From contig NC_064036.1 of NCBI RefSeq assembly GCF_932526225.1, positions 3,349,501 through 3,413,500 on the forward strand: a stretch of 64,000 nt of DNA, given 5' to 3'. Position numbers and translations under genes: made by a program. Source of the DNA: Nematostella vectensis (Eukaryota; Cnidaria; Anthozoa; Actiniaria; Edwardsiidae). Below the pieces are notes generated by a model. It was not told the DNA's origin, searched no databases, and saw only the letters and a program-made list of their open reading frames with translations. Numbering within the stretch: position 1 is the stretch's first letter; every line of letters begins with the position of its first letter. Shown here in pieces: positions 11,952-21,721 of this stretch.

Positions 11952-12737
11952 TGCCAGTCTTGCACGAACTCCTGTTTGTTTTCTAGCAGATGGATAATGA
12001 TACTCGTCTCTTTTTCAAGTGGGTTTATTTTGATGTAAATGTGGCCTTTTTAGACCGCCGATGATTACCCATTGGCTTAGTGTGATCAGGAAAGGCGACT
12101 GTGAATTAACATAAGGTTTTTGTACGCAGTTCTTGTGATGATGTGTCTTTGAACACCTTCCATTACATATGTAATCTAAGAGAAGTTTAAAACAAAACCT
12201 TTAACTGATTAAACACTTCTGGCCAACGATATCTAGGTGTCATTGGTTGTGTCATCGAATGTGATTCTGCATTATTAAAATACTTAGTATTATAATTTCA
12301 TTAAAAATACAAGTAATTTCAAGCTAGGCGCTTCAAGCCTTTTTTTTTATAGACGTACTGGTAATTGGGGCGTGAGTATTTCACGGAAATATATATTGAC
12401 ACAAAACATAGAGCAAGCAATTGTTCCATTTGCTACTATACTTTTTTTTTTCTTTTTTTTTTTACCCGTTTACTATTATTATTTTTCTAGTATATTTCTT
12501 TTTAAATATTTGTTTCTGATTTTTTAAACATTTTCACCTCATTTTCATGTTTCTTTTTCTATTACGTTCATTAAGCATTCTGACTAGTGATTTTTTTTTA
12601 TTGTTCGGTGTATATTAAAAAAATTGATTTGCCGTCGCGGACGACAAACGCCATTTTGAGCAATTCATGAGCGTGTGCACCTTTCTTGATGGGTACGCCA
12701 TCTTCGTTGCGTCCCTAATAAGAACCAATTAAGTACC
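11952..12737. other. A2-specific 5' flank, no gene seen
   Basis: This AT-rich stretch with T runs (12,340-12,600) is not shared with the upstream regions of the other four gene copies. It probably contains the A2 promoter. No coding potential was recognised. Confidence 0.5.
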
Positions 12738-13166
12738 TGTTCAGCCTGATTTTTCAATAGGTACCCCGATCTATAAGAACCGGTTCAGCCTGATTTGTCA
12801 ATAGGTACCCCGATCTATAAGAACCGGTTTAGCCTGATTTGTCAATAGTTACCCTGATCTATAGGAACCTGTTCAGCCTGATTTGTCAATAGGTACCCCG
12901 ATCTATAGGAACCTGTTCAGCCTGATTTGTCAATAGGTACCCCGATCTATAAGAACATGATCAGCCTGATTTGTCAATAGGTACCCCGATCTATAGGAAC
13001 CTGTTCAGCCTGATTTGTCAATAGATACCCCGATCTATAGGAACCTGTTCAGCCTGATTTGTCAATAGGTACCCCGATCTATAAGAACATGATCAGCCTG
13101 ATTTGTCAATGGGTACCCCGATCTATAAGAACCTGTTCAGCCTGATTTGTCAATGGGTACCCCGAC
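12738..13166. repeat. 44-bp minisatellite, about 10 copies
   Basis: The unit reads CCTGTTCAGCCTGATTTGTC, then AATAGGTACCCCGATCTATA and AGAA, with single-base variants and GATCA for GTTCA in some copies. It is present only in unit A. Confidence 0.95.
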
Positions 13167-14341
13167 AGCCTGATCTTGAAAATTCTAGGGTTTTTTTAAA
13201 TCTTTCCAAAATGATGTAATGTCTGGGTAATGTTTTTTTTTGTGTCTTTTTTGGGGGAAAGGGAAGAGAGGTGCCTCTCCCGATGTGACTCTAATGTGAC
13301 ACGAAATTGGCAAAGAAAACTTTTACATTACAATTTTGCAAAAGCCGCGCACGACGCTCTCAAAAAGACGCATAGCACTTGGTACGGGCTCCTATCTGTT
13401 CGCACCGTCATATAAACCGCGATTTAACGCACTCAAACCTCCTATAATTGAAAACTCCTGGAACATACAATGTGTACTAACGCCGTGTGAATGATCTCGG
13501 TTCTCAGTGCTCCAAGACGTCGTGTGCAAGCAGCATCAACAAAGAACACTCGAGCGTACGCCCATCTGTATCCCTTGCGTGTGCAGTGTCCCATACAACC
13601 CGTGCTCGCTTCACTTCTGCCAGGTTTGTTAGCTTTCACTGCAAACTTTCGCTCATGCTTACCAACAGCAAAATCGCCTTCTTGCGTACGTCATTTAAAA
13701 TATTTGAGCGTTTTAATTGGACAACACTGAAATGGTTTCCAATCACGCCACCCTCACAGGGCTCTTGACCAATCAAAAACCGCCAAATGTAATTCTGTTT
13801 GAATGATAGACGAGATTGACGAGAGTAACCAGAACGAACATTTTATGTATCTCTGATGTAGCACCTTTATTTGTATAAGCGCTTCGCCTCTATAAATTGA
13901 TGTTTTTCCTGCTTTATCGATAATACGTTTAATACCGTCCTCTTTTATGTAACTCGTTCCAGTCCCCTAACACCCAAGTGGCGTGCCCGGCTATCGCTCG
14001 TAACAAGCCTGAGGCAAAGGTCGCTTGCAAAAAACCGGAATCGGACACAACGTTATTGAACGGACTCCGGACCCCCCCCCTTTCAGTACCACGCCCTCTA
14101 TCAACAGCCGCCGGACAAAAGGTGGCTCTAGTCGGACACTGTGCGACCACATCCTGCTATTGCTTACCTGCTTCTTGTCATTAATGCTTAGATAACATGT
14201 AGTTACCATGGACGAAGATGACGTTACACATAACGGCATGGTTGCCATGGATACAAGTTACAGCAAAGCTTGTAACCAGCTTACCTTACTGGTCAATTGT
14301 TTTAGCGCAGACGTAAGGTAGCATAGGACTACCACATTTTA
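13167..14341. other. Distal part of unit A, no gene seen
   Basis: From about 13680 this is shared with 40300-40952 of unit B. Short frames on both strands are not supported by domains or splice signals. Confidence 0.5.
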
Positions 14342-14679
14342 TAATCAAAGAGGATGACCACTTTGCTGCCCTTGGCAGCAAAATAATGTGTGCACTCGTA
14401 GCTTAACGCATCCCACAAAACAAAGAGTGATGTACAAAGAAAGCACAAAAAGAAACAAAGTAAAATGTGATTAATAAAAATGTAATATGCTGAAGTGCTA
14501 TTACTTGTACGCGAGGTTTGCCATTTATTTGCACATTGCTTAGAAACTTTGCAGTTGAATCACGAAAAAAAAAAAGAAAGCTGGACGTCGTCGTTGTCGT
14601 CGTTGTGTTATTTATACGTCTTTTAGGACACACGCATCAATTTTCTCATCCTCAATGGATGAAGGTGCGGCCAATTTCT

Positions 14680-16209
14680 TTATATCTTCGTTCCAAACCA
14701 GTAATTGGTCGTCGCCTCATAAGATGCAGTGCACCGAAAATTTGAGTTTGCATACTGATATAATCCAAAGTTGTCTTGACTTTCCACACTACCATTAGTT
14801 GGAAGAAATTCGCATTTGGAATTAAGTGAGCTGTCATGATGAAGCATCATCCAATTCTCCTGGAAGAATGGCACTGTGCACCCTGTGCAGTTATGGCCCA
14901 TTACATTGATGTACTCAACTTTACCGCACTTATTTAGACCCTGGAATGTCAGCAAATCGAGCTCGCTTATTCTTGCTCTTAAATAATCTGTATAATCGAT
15001 TGCATTGGAGGCGAAGTCACAGGTGACTCGCCAGTATGTTGACGCATTTTGTAGCGACTCCATTCTTGGTTTAGAAAGTCTGTACGCCTCCCAGTTAGGG
15101 CTATCTTCTGAGAAGGTGGAGTCATTGAAGAAGGGGATTGAGGAGAACTCGGGTTTAACGCGGTTTGCGTAGCTAAAAGATAAAACCAGTGTCCAGGCCT
15201 TCCCGGCCTCTGATGTGAAGTCGCAGTAGACTGAGTACCAGTTGTGATGAGTATCTTGTAGGTAGTAAAGGCCGTTTTGCGTCACGCCGTACTTGAAGTG
15301 GTCGCTACATTGCTTGAACAGCATCTGAAATGGACAGGTGGACATTTTTTCTTTTTAAGATTTCCAAAACTTGCGTTCCTTATAGACTCATTAAACTAGG
15401 TGACGGTGGACATTTTAAAAGTCTGAATCAGATTTGATGTGTGTTTTGGGGGTCTTATGTCGAAGTTTCTTGCAATATAGGAATTATTTTTTTTTTCTGG
15501 ATTGACATTTTATTTCATAATACGGAAGGAAATTTATCTAGGCTATAATCGTTAATAAATTTTGTATTTGTTTGGAAGTATTTTGTTAATCCCTTTCCAA
15601 ATTTGGAAATCGCGACCTTAGTACGAATCATGTGATTTCAGAAAAACTGTCTTTAAAAGAAAAACTGTCTTTTTTCGAAAAATAAGTTTTTAATGGAGCC
15701 CTGATTTTTAACTTAAAGTCTCATGACTTCAGCCTCAGACCCACATATCTGTCCCGTGTCATTTTTATCAGTAAAGGGAATTCTTCTGCTTTCGTAACTA
15801 CAATGTAACTAGGCGTTCACTTTCTGCTTACCGCTTGGTCCAGTACTTGAGTAAACACTGTCTTCGAGGCGGGCTCCATTTGCTCGAGTTGTTCGATCAA
15901 TGATCCCGACACTCCGATGCTGTTCAACTCGCAAATCATAGAAGTGGTGATATAATTGTACGACTTGCAGCGCGGGAAGAGCTTCAGACACTCCTGGGCA
16001 CACGAGACGAGGCTCGGAGATGGCACGGCCTTGATAGCGGAGCCTTTGAGCTTCTTGTCGGGGTAGGCAAGTGAGGGAATGCTGTTACGGTAAACTTGGT
16101 GCATGTCTTGCTTGGTGTTTCCCTGCACCATCAGCGAGAGGAAGAGAAAGAGGCTAAAGAATCGAAACAAAGTAAGAACTACCATTCTTGCACGGAAATC
16201 GGCACACAT
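14680..16209 (-). CDS. PAN/fibrinogen-like secreted protein, copy B1
   Basis: Exons are 15832-16209 and 14680-15324, with a 507-bp intron and the same splice sites as copy A1. The product is 340 aa with signal peptide, PAN-like four-cysteine segment and fibrinogen-like domain. The protein is almost identical to copies A1 and C1. It has the conserved cysteine in WRVTCDF that A1 lacks, and reads YSVYCDF where A1 reads YPVYCDF. A downstream AATAAA is at 14524-14529. It lies about 2.6 kb left of the Polinton and its exons are untouched by the insertion. Confidence 0.75.
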
Positions 16210-18777
16210 CTAGCTGTCGTAAGATATTTAAGTGTCGTGTCTCATCTTAAATGAGACTGACTGCATTTTATTAGTTTTTAGACCGCCGCTGACAACCAAT
16301 CACTTTCGCCTTTCTTGCAGAGCGTGTACAGGATATTGCAGGGAAACTACAATTAGCTTATTGCGAACAACTGTGCCAGCCCGTACGCACCCATGAAATA
16401 AGACAACATTTCTAGTAAACTCAGCCTTATTTTCTCAGTCATTTTAATCATTTTTAGATTAATTTTGAAATTATTTATTCGTGGTTTTATGTCTGTATTT
16501 TGAGCTTCCTATTTATCCCTTGATCTGTGAGCCGTACGTCTTGCGTAATTACGCAAGTAATTACTTCAATCGCTGTTTTGACTAACTGTACGGCATTAAA
16601 ACCATACTGTTTGATGACAGATTTGTTATAACTTTAGCTTTGCGATAGTTTTCTTAGCAATTGCCAAAATGTGACAGTTCGCCGGTAAAAAGCCGCCATT
16701 TCAAAACAAACTAGACCCTGCGCGCAGGGTTGACTGGGATATTTGAGAAATTCATATGCATACTGTATGAGGAATTGCAATTTGTTTTAGTCACTGTGTT
16801 GTGACATGAATAACAAAAAAAAAATGTTTTTTTTTTCTACTATTAAAAAACATTTAATTATTAAAGCAATGTTAACACTGATTTTGGCAATTTATGTAAG
16901 AAACACAAGCTTTCCCGGCGGGGGAGGGGACCCCATAAAAGGCTGTAAACCAAAGTTATTCATTATTATGAACAATAGAATGGTCTCCATTTTTTATTAT
17001 TTCACTTGTAAACACAAAGTAAACAACAAGACCATTCATGCTATTACATTGTTTAAACAAACATATTTTGGTGCCAAATGAGAGGGCCATATGGAATATC
17101 TGGATGTATAACAGGATATTAAATTGGTAGAAGTCTAGTTCTATCGTGTATTTAACCAAATGCTATCTTTGGGGGTAGACGACATAGGCTAGCAAAGAGA
17201 AGAAAGTCACAGTGGAGCTGAAACCGTAATAGAATACAGGAAAACTAGAAATATGTTTCATATTATGGTAAATTTGCTGTTACAACCAAAATGAGCAATA
17301 ATGAGTGCTGTTTAATTGTTTTCATTGTTTATGGCAATTTTTTCATCCGCTGTGTCTACTTGCACGGCTTCCGGTAAAGGAGGAAAAAAAACTAGCTGCA
17401 CGGCTGTCTCTCATTTTCTCGATTTTTAGCCTTAATAACAAGTTTCTGGCTTTAAAACACTCCGTATCGTGAAATACCGTGACCTCGGCCTTGAAAATAA
17501 TAACCTCGGCCTTCGGCCTCGGTCGGTTAGCCTGTTACTAAAGTAGTGTGATAATTTCGTCGTCGCCATGTACACTGTGACCTCGGCATAACTTAAAGGC
17601 CCCCTAAAGATATTTGAATTCTAAAACCAAATCAAAATGTTCTCGCAAGTCTTCATCAGCTAGTCGCAAATGACATGACACTTTACAAAAAGTCGCATCA
17701 ATTTAAAAAAAGTCGCATTTTATATTTTGCTATTACTTTCTAAGTACTCAGAGAATTTTTCCGCCTTTTAGATGCAAAATGGGCTTTATTTAAAGATATT
17801 TGATGATGTTTTCCGTCATGCCCACCTTGACTCGGTTTGTATAATTTTTCAAAAGGAGTGTTTTGTCTCACACTGTTGTTTGATGAAAAGGAGTGCACTA
17901 CAAGTGCACAAAAGTTTTTTTTTTCTCTGTGAAATACACCTATTAATAACGATAAAATTATCATAGTCGTTCACTATTTTTTTCAAAAGAAACCTATCAC
18001 ATGCTCCAAAGGTTGCATTCGGGAATCCATGTATCGTAACTGACGTCAAAGATTTCACAGATCACGCGACCAACTTGTTATACCCCCTTACGCCCCACTC
18101 TTGACATCTACATGGCATATAACTAGTTTAGTTGTCATACAATGTTTTGGCGTAAGGGTAGTTTTACTTTATTGGCGTCATCGATGACGTCTTATTGCAC
18201 CCCATTTGAAACATACATCATACCTACCGAGTTTTGTTGTCATACGATGGTGCTTTAATAAAATATATATTCTTTTTATTTTGATGACGTCAAAATATTG
18301 TTGCTTTAGTGACGTCGCAATCACGTGACTATATTGATACACCACCTTGACACCTTCATGACACATACTAAGATTGGTTGTTGTATGATGTTTCTTTTAT
18401 GAGATATGGATATTTTTGTTCTAAATGAAATCGGTATAGTTGTGCTTTTAGTGTTGTCATCAATGACATCAAAATCACGTGACCATATCGAAGCACCCCC
18501 CTTGACACCAACATGACACCTACCAAGTTTGGTTGTTATACAATGTTTCTTTCACGAGATATGATGTTTTTATTTTGATGACGTCAGCATATTTCGCTTC
18601 TAGTGACGTTATCGATGACGTCACCAATCACGTGACCACAGTTTTGCACCTCCCTTGACACAAACATGACACCCGCCAAGTTTGGTTGTCATACGTTGCT
18701 TTTAAAGGGACGGACGGACATCGCGTCACGAAAACTCAAGTCGATGGGTTATCAATATTTGTTACCATATTTGTTTT
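16210..18777. other. Unit B non-coding DNA left of the Polinton
   Basis: This is a near-copy of unit A 1869-6850 lacking the foldback element and the 33-bp minisatellite. It includes the CRE/CACGTG repeat array (about 18050-18725). Its right end, GTTTT at 18773-18777, is the left copy of the Polinton target duplication. Confidence 0.6.
18773..18777. repeat. Left target-site duplication GTTTT
   Basis: This is identical to 33800-33804. The empty site in units A and C has a single GTTTT followed by GTATACC. Polintons usually make 6-bp duplications. TGTTTT is possible if the last T of the right repeat is counted as target. Confidence 0.85.
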
Positions 18778-18934
18778 AGTAGTAGTGTTTTGGCGCAGCT
18801 GGCGCAAAATTTGATCAACCGCGCGAAAGTTTTTTTGATCGCGGTCTGCGCATGCGCGCGCGCAGCCACACCCACCCGTCAATCATTTGTCACGTGATAG
18901 CCACGCCCACCTGCCAATCATTTGTCACGTATCG

Positions 18935-18969
18935 CACCTAGGGGGAGCTCGAGGGGCTAGCCTCTCGAA
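18935..18969. repeat. Dispersed palindromic motif, copy in left TIR
   Basis: It reads CACCTAGGGGGAGCTCGAGG and continues GGCTAGCCTCTCGAA. The right part (CGAGGGGCTAGCCTCTCG) is a near-perfect palindrome. Nearly identical copies are at 25728-25762, 25919-25953 and 33608-33642, and a degenerate copy is at about 26680-26708. Confidence 0.8.
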
Positions 18970-19017
18970 CACACCAACCAACTTTAGCTCACATCTAAAA
19001 AATTTTTGAAGAGTGGC

Positions 19018-19024
19018 TTAAAGA
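19018..19024 (+). promoter_or_regulatory. Polinton promoter motif of the TFIIB-like gene
   Basis: TTAAAGA lies 18 nt before the ATG, inside the left TIR. Confidence 0.6.
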
Positions 19025-19042
19025 CATGAACAGTTTAATAAA

Positions 19043-19966
19043 ATGGAGGAACGAACGGTGGAACGTATGGCTGAAGATCAGTCACCACCATATAATATCC
19101 CCGACGGACCGGTACCCGAGATTAACGTCTCCATTCTCGTGTCGGAATTTGTGCTCTTTGACCGGGCCCACGCCAAATACGAGACTAGTAGAGCCTCCTT
19201 GGAAGACGGGGGTAGTAGTAACGCCCTTTGCAATCATGACGACCTAGTCACAGAAAACGGGGTCACTAGTTGCTTAGAGTGCGGAGAACAGATGCAGCGT
19301 GCAATCGCGCACGAAAGGGAATGGCGTTTTTACGGACATTCCGACGGCAAACGGTCTTCGAATCCAAGTCGGGTCCAGATACGTAGGTCTGAGGATAGAA
19401 ATATTGACAAGGATGTGGAAAACATGGGTTTTAGTGGGGTAATTGTAGCCAAAGCTAACGAGATATACACTCAGGTGACGAAAGGCCAGATTTTCCGCGG
19501 CGACCAACGGAGGGCGGTCGTCTTTGCGTGTATCTACTACGCCTATAAGATGTCTGGTAAGTGTCAGACACCGAAAACCTTGATGGAAACTTTTGGATTG
19601 AGCAAGAAGAGTTGCCTTAAGGGTCTAAAAATCTTTAGTATTAACGTGCCTAAAGATTACTTACTGCACGGAACGTCTCCCACCGTCGTGGATCACATTC
19701 GCGACGTGATGGACAAATTCTCGGCGTCCCCCGCACAGAAGGAAGAAGTGGTCCAGCTCTACTACAGATCTAAGAACCGCTCTTCCAAGTTGAATTGCGC
19801 TCGCCCACAATCCTTCGCGGCTGCTTTAACCTATTACTGGATACGGCTAAAGGGGATCTATATTACTCTTAAAAATTTCTCCGAAAGGGCCGGCCCCTCC
19901 GAGTTGACCGTCGGTAGGGGGGCGAGGGAAGTGGCTACAGTCCTAGGTACGCCCAACGTGGTGTGA
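19043..19966 (+). CDS. TFIIB-like transcription initiation factor (Polinton cargo)
   Basis: This 307-aa protein has a B-ribbon-like zinc motif at residues 63-80 (CxH, then CLEC; C63, H65, C77, C80), with the typical VTENGVTSCLECG spacing. A B-reader-like segment follows (EWRFY, then NPSRVQIRR). Cyclin-fold sequence starts at about residue 125, including RGDQRRAVVFACIYYAYKM and QTPKTLMETFGLSKK. TFIIB proteins bridge promoter DNA and RNA polymerase, and giant viruses carry their own copies. It is unusual for Polintons as far as I know. The start codon lies within the left TIR, and the motif TTAAAGA is 18 nt upstream. The N-terminal motif PDGPVPEINVSIL is shared with the element's polymerase. 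The frame is intact. It is more GC-rich than the structural genes, which suggests separate acquisition. Confidence 0.8.
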   Translation: MEERTVERMAEDQSPPYNIPDGPVPEINVSILVSEFVLFDRAHAKYETSRASLEDGGSSNALCNHDDLVTENGVTSCLECGEQMQRAIAHEREWRFYGHSDGKRSSNPSRVQIRRSEDRNIDKDVENMGFSGVIVAKANEIYTQVTKGQIFRGDQRRAVVFACIYYAYKMSGKCQTPKTLMETFGLSKKSCLKGLKIFSINVPKDYLLHGTSPTVVDHIRDVMDKFSASPAQKEEVVQLYYRSKNRSSKLNCARPQSFAAALTYYWIRLKGIYITLKNFSERAGPSELTVGRGAREVATVLGTPNVV

Positions 19967-20059
19967 TGTTTCCTAATTTCTCTGGAATCAGGATTTCCAG
20001 AAAACTATCAGTTCGGAGTAGATGTAAATTGGCACATCTAAAAAAATTCGAAAAAATGG

Positions 20060-20067
20060 TTTAAAGA
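20060..20067 (+). promoter_or_regulatory. Polinton promoter motif of the ankyrin gene
   Basis: TTTAAAGA lies 20 nt before the ATG. The flanking AAAAAATTCGAAAAAATGG resembles the TIR leader. Confidence 0.6.
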
Positions 20068-20087
20068 CGTGGGCGGTACAATAAATA

Positions 20088-20936
20088 ATGTCGGAATTGT
20101 CAATGTGGGAGGCCGCGAGGCGTGGAGACACCGGGTACTTGAAGAGGTGCAGGGAGTTGGGGGCGAGAAACTTCGATGTGGTCATAGTGTACGCGGCGGG
20201 TGCTGGACACACTGAGATTGTCGAATTGTGTAAAGAGTGGGGGGCGTCCGGCTTCGACTACGTCATGGAGGCCGCGGCGGGTGAGGGTCACGTGGAGATC
20301 GTCAAGCTTTTGAAAGGGAGGGGCGCGACGGACTTCGACTGGCCCATGGCGGCAGCCGCTGCGGGCGGATACATCGAAATCGTCAGGCTGTGTAAAGAGT
20401 GGGGTGCTGTGAAGTTTGACTGGGCTATGTCTGAAGCAGCGGGGTGTGGTCACGTTGAGGTTGTTAGATTGTGTAAGGAGTTGGGTGCCACCGACTTTGA
20501 TGAGTCCATGGCGGCCGCCGCTGCGGAAGGACACGTCGGGATTGTCAAGATGTGTAAAGAGTGGGGCGCGACGAACTTCAACTCGGCCCTGTTATTGGCG
20601 GCGGAGCACGGTCACGCCGACGTCGTCGAGTTGTGCAAGGGTTGGGGTGCGACAGACTTTGAGGAACCAATGTGGGAGGTATATGAGGGCGGCTTTGGTG
20701 AAGAAGCCGAGGTGTGGGAGCGCGAGAGTGGCTTCGATAAGACCGTGGCGCTGTGCCGTGGAGGTCTTTGGTGGGACGCTATACACGGGGATCTGTTCAA
20801 GTACCACCACAAACGCAGGTTCCTCAGGAGTCTCGAGGACGAACTTTTACCCAAGACTTGGCACCCGGATAGGTTTTGGGATTGGTGTCTTGATGAGCAA
20901 GAGAAGGAAATGTTGGAAGAGTGTTTCGATGGGTAG
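20088..20936 (+). CDS. Ankyrin-repeat protein (Polinton cargo)
   Basis: This 282-aa protein has about six degenerate ankyrin repeats of about 33 residues (roughly residues 5-205), each with a GH(V/I/T)EIV-LCKEWGAT core and then (D/N)FDxxMxxAA. The C-terminal tail is charged and tryptophan-rich, with LLPKTWHPDRFWDWCLDEQE. This style of repeat and tail is familiar from large DNA viruses; that link is from memory. Ankyrin proteins bind other proteins, often to redirect host ubiquitin ligases, but no F-box or PRANC motif was recognised, so the target is unknown. TTTAAAGA lies 20 nt upstream of the ATG. The gene is markedly GC-rich. The frame is intact and it sits between two other cargo genes in the same direction. 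Confidence 0.8.
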   Translation: MSELSMWEAARRGDTGYLKRCRELGARNFDVVIVYAAGAGHTEIVELCKEWGASGFDYVMEAAAGEGHVEIVKLLKGRGATDFDWPMAAAAAGGYIEIVRLCKEWGAVKFDWAMSEAAGCGHVEVVRLCKELGATDFDESMAAAAAEGHVGIVKMCKEWGATNFNSALLLAAEHGHADVVELCKGWGATDFEEPMWEVYEGGFGEEAEVWERESGFDKTVALCRGGLWWDAIHGDLFKYHHKRRFLRSLEDELLPKTWHPDRFWDWCLDEQEKEMLEECFDG

Positions 20937-20986
20937 GCGTGAGAGACATGCTTTGGTATGTGGTGTCAAAAAAATTGAAAAGCGGC

Positions 20987-20993
20987 TTAAAGA
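20987..20993 (+). promoter_or_regulatory. Polinton promoter motif of the CxH/CxxC gene
   Basis: TTAAAGA lies 18 nt before the ATG, within a copied TIR-like leader. Confidence 0.6.
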
Positions 20994-21011
20994 CATGAAC
21001 GGTTTAATAAA

Positions 21012-21368
21012 ATGGAGGAACAAACGGTTGAACGTACGGCTGAAGAGCAGCCACCACCACCACACAATATTCTTGATGAACCGACACCTAACACTTATAA
21101 ATGTCCTCACGGCAAAGTAAAATATCATTGCAAAGATTGTCACGGATCTCAAATATGCTCCCATAATCGAAGAAAAACGCGGTGTAGAGAATGTAATGGT
21201 GGTAGTATTTGTGAGCACAGACGAGTGAGATATATCTGTAAAGACTGCAAGGGGAAAGGGATATGTGAGCACAACAAACAGAAATTCTTTTGTAAGTTAT
21301 GCGGAGGGTCTCAAATATGCAAACACGGCAGACAAAAGTATCATTGTAGAACGTGTAGCGAAAATTAA
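21012..21368 (+). CDS. CxH/CxxC repeat protein with TFIIB-gene-like leader
   Basis: The protein is 118 aa. From residue 30 it consists of four or five repeats of about 18 residues, patterned CxHxxxKxxCxxCxGxxIC, which probably bind zinc. Similar repeats are seen in giant-virus and algal proteins, from memory; their function is unknown. The first about 16 residues (MEEQTVERTAEEQPPP) and the preceding 50 nt are nearly the same as the start of the TFIIB-like gene, so the leader and N-terminus were copied from the TIR-proximal gene. TTAAAGA is 18 nt upstream. It faces the leftward block across a hairpin-rich gap. Confidence 0.7.
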   Translation: MEEQTVERTAEEQPPPPHNILDEPTPNTYKCPHGKVKYHCKDCHGSQICSHNRRKTRCRECNGGSICEHRRVRYICKDCKGKGICEHNKQKFFCKLCGGSQICKHGRQKYHCRTCSEN

Positions 21369-21383
21369 TATTGATCCAGTTAG

Positions 21384-21410
21384 TTTTGTAACGTGTCTCG
21401 CGTTACAAAA
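21384..21410. terminator. Hairpin after the cargo genes (10-bp stem)
   Basis: TTTTGTAACG at 21384-21393 pairs with 21401-21410 across a 7-nt loop. It lies 16 nt beyond the stop of the CxH/CxxC repeat gene, in the gap between convergent genes. The position fits a transcript-end structure, but the function is inferred. Confidence 0.45.
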
Positions 21411-21481
21411 TGCGTATTGCTTCTGACCCTACTCCGCAAGAGCTAGGCTCGTATGATGATGTGACGTCATACATTCCTAAT

Positions 21482-21550
21482 CTCCCTAACAACGAGCGAT
21501 TCTGAAAATAGGTTTTGTATCTACATCGAGAGTTCGTGGTTGTTAGGGAG
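21482..21550. repeat. Inverted repeat, 12-bp arms
   Basis: CTCCCTAACAAC at 21482-21493 is complementary to 21539-21550, enclosing 45 nt. It lies between the rightward cargo block and the leftward structural block. The rest of 21369-21721 has no gene. Confidence 0.6.
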
Positions 21551-21721
21551 GTCTGGTATGCAGTCTATTGTTTAGCACGTGAACAGGTATTGTTTTCTTG
21601 CAATACGTCACATCCGTCCACGTGCATCTCACATGCTACCGGAATAGTTACCAAGCCAAACCAGCCGCGAAGGCTGTGATCATGACAAGGTTATTTTCGT
21701 GCTGCGTGTTCAAGGGTTTAG

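Larger units (their letters stand above)
1..14341. repeat. Tandem unit A of a large segmental duplication
   Basis: Position 1 matches 14342 and 40953 almost base for base, so the window opens inside a large tandem repeat. Unit A carries two minus-strand PAN/fibrinogen-like genes (339-1868 and 9423-11942). Only unit A has the 33-bp minisatellite near 4.6-5.3 kb, the foldback element near 3.0-3.4 kb and the 44-bp minisatellite near 12.7-13.2 kb. The left edge lies outside the window, so the true unit boundary is not known; the phase given here is just the window start. Confidence 0.85.
18778..19059 (+). repeat. Left terminal inverted repeat of the Polinton
   Basis: This matches 33518-33799 in inverted orientation over 282 bp with only a few substitutions. 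It contains a GCGCGCGC run, a repeated CAATCATTTGT(C/T)ACGT segment, the dispersed palindromic motif at about 18935-18969, the promoter motif at 19018-19024 and the first six codons of the TFIIB-like gene. Confidence 0.95.

Noticed and set aside
20100..20854. Long minus-strand and alternative-frame reads across the ankyrin gene
   Set aside because: High GC keeps shadow frames open; only the plus frame has regular ankyrin repeats.
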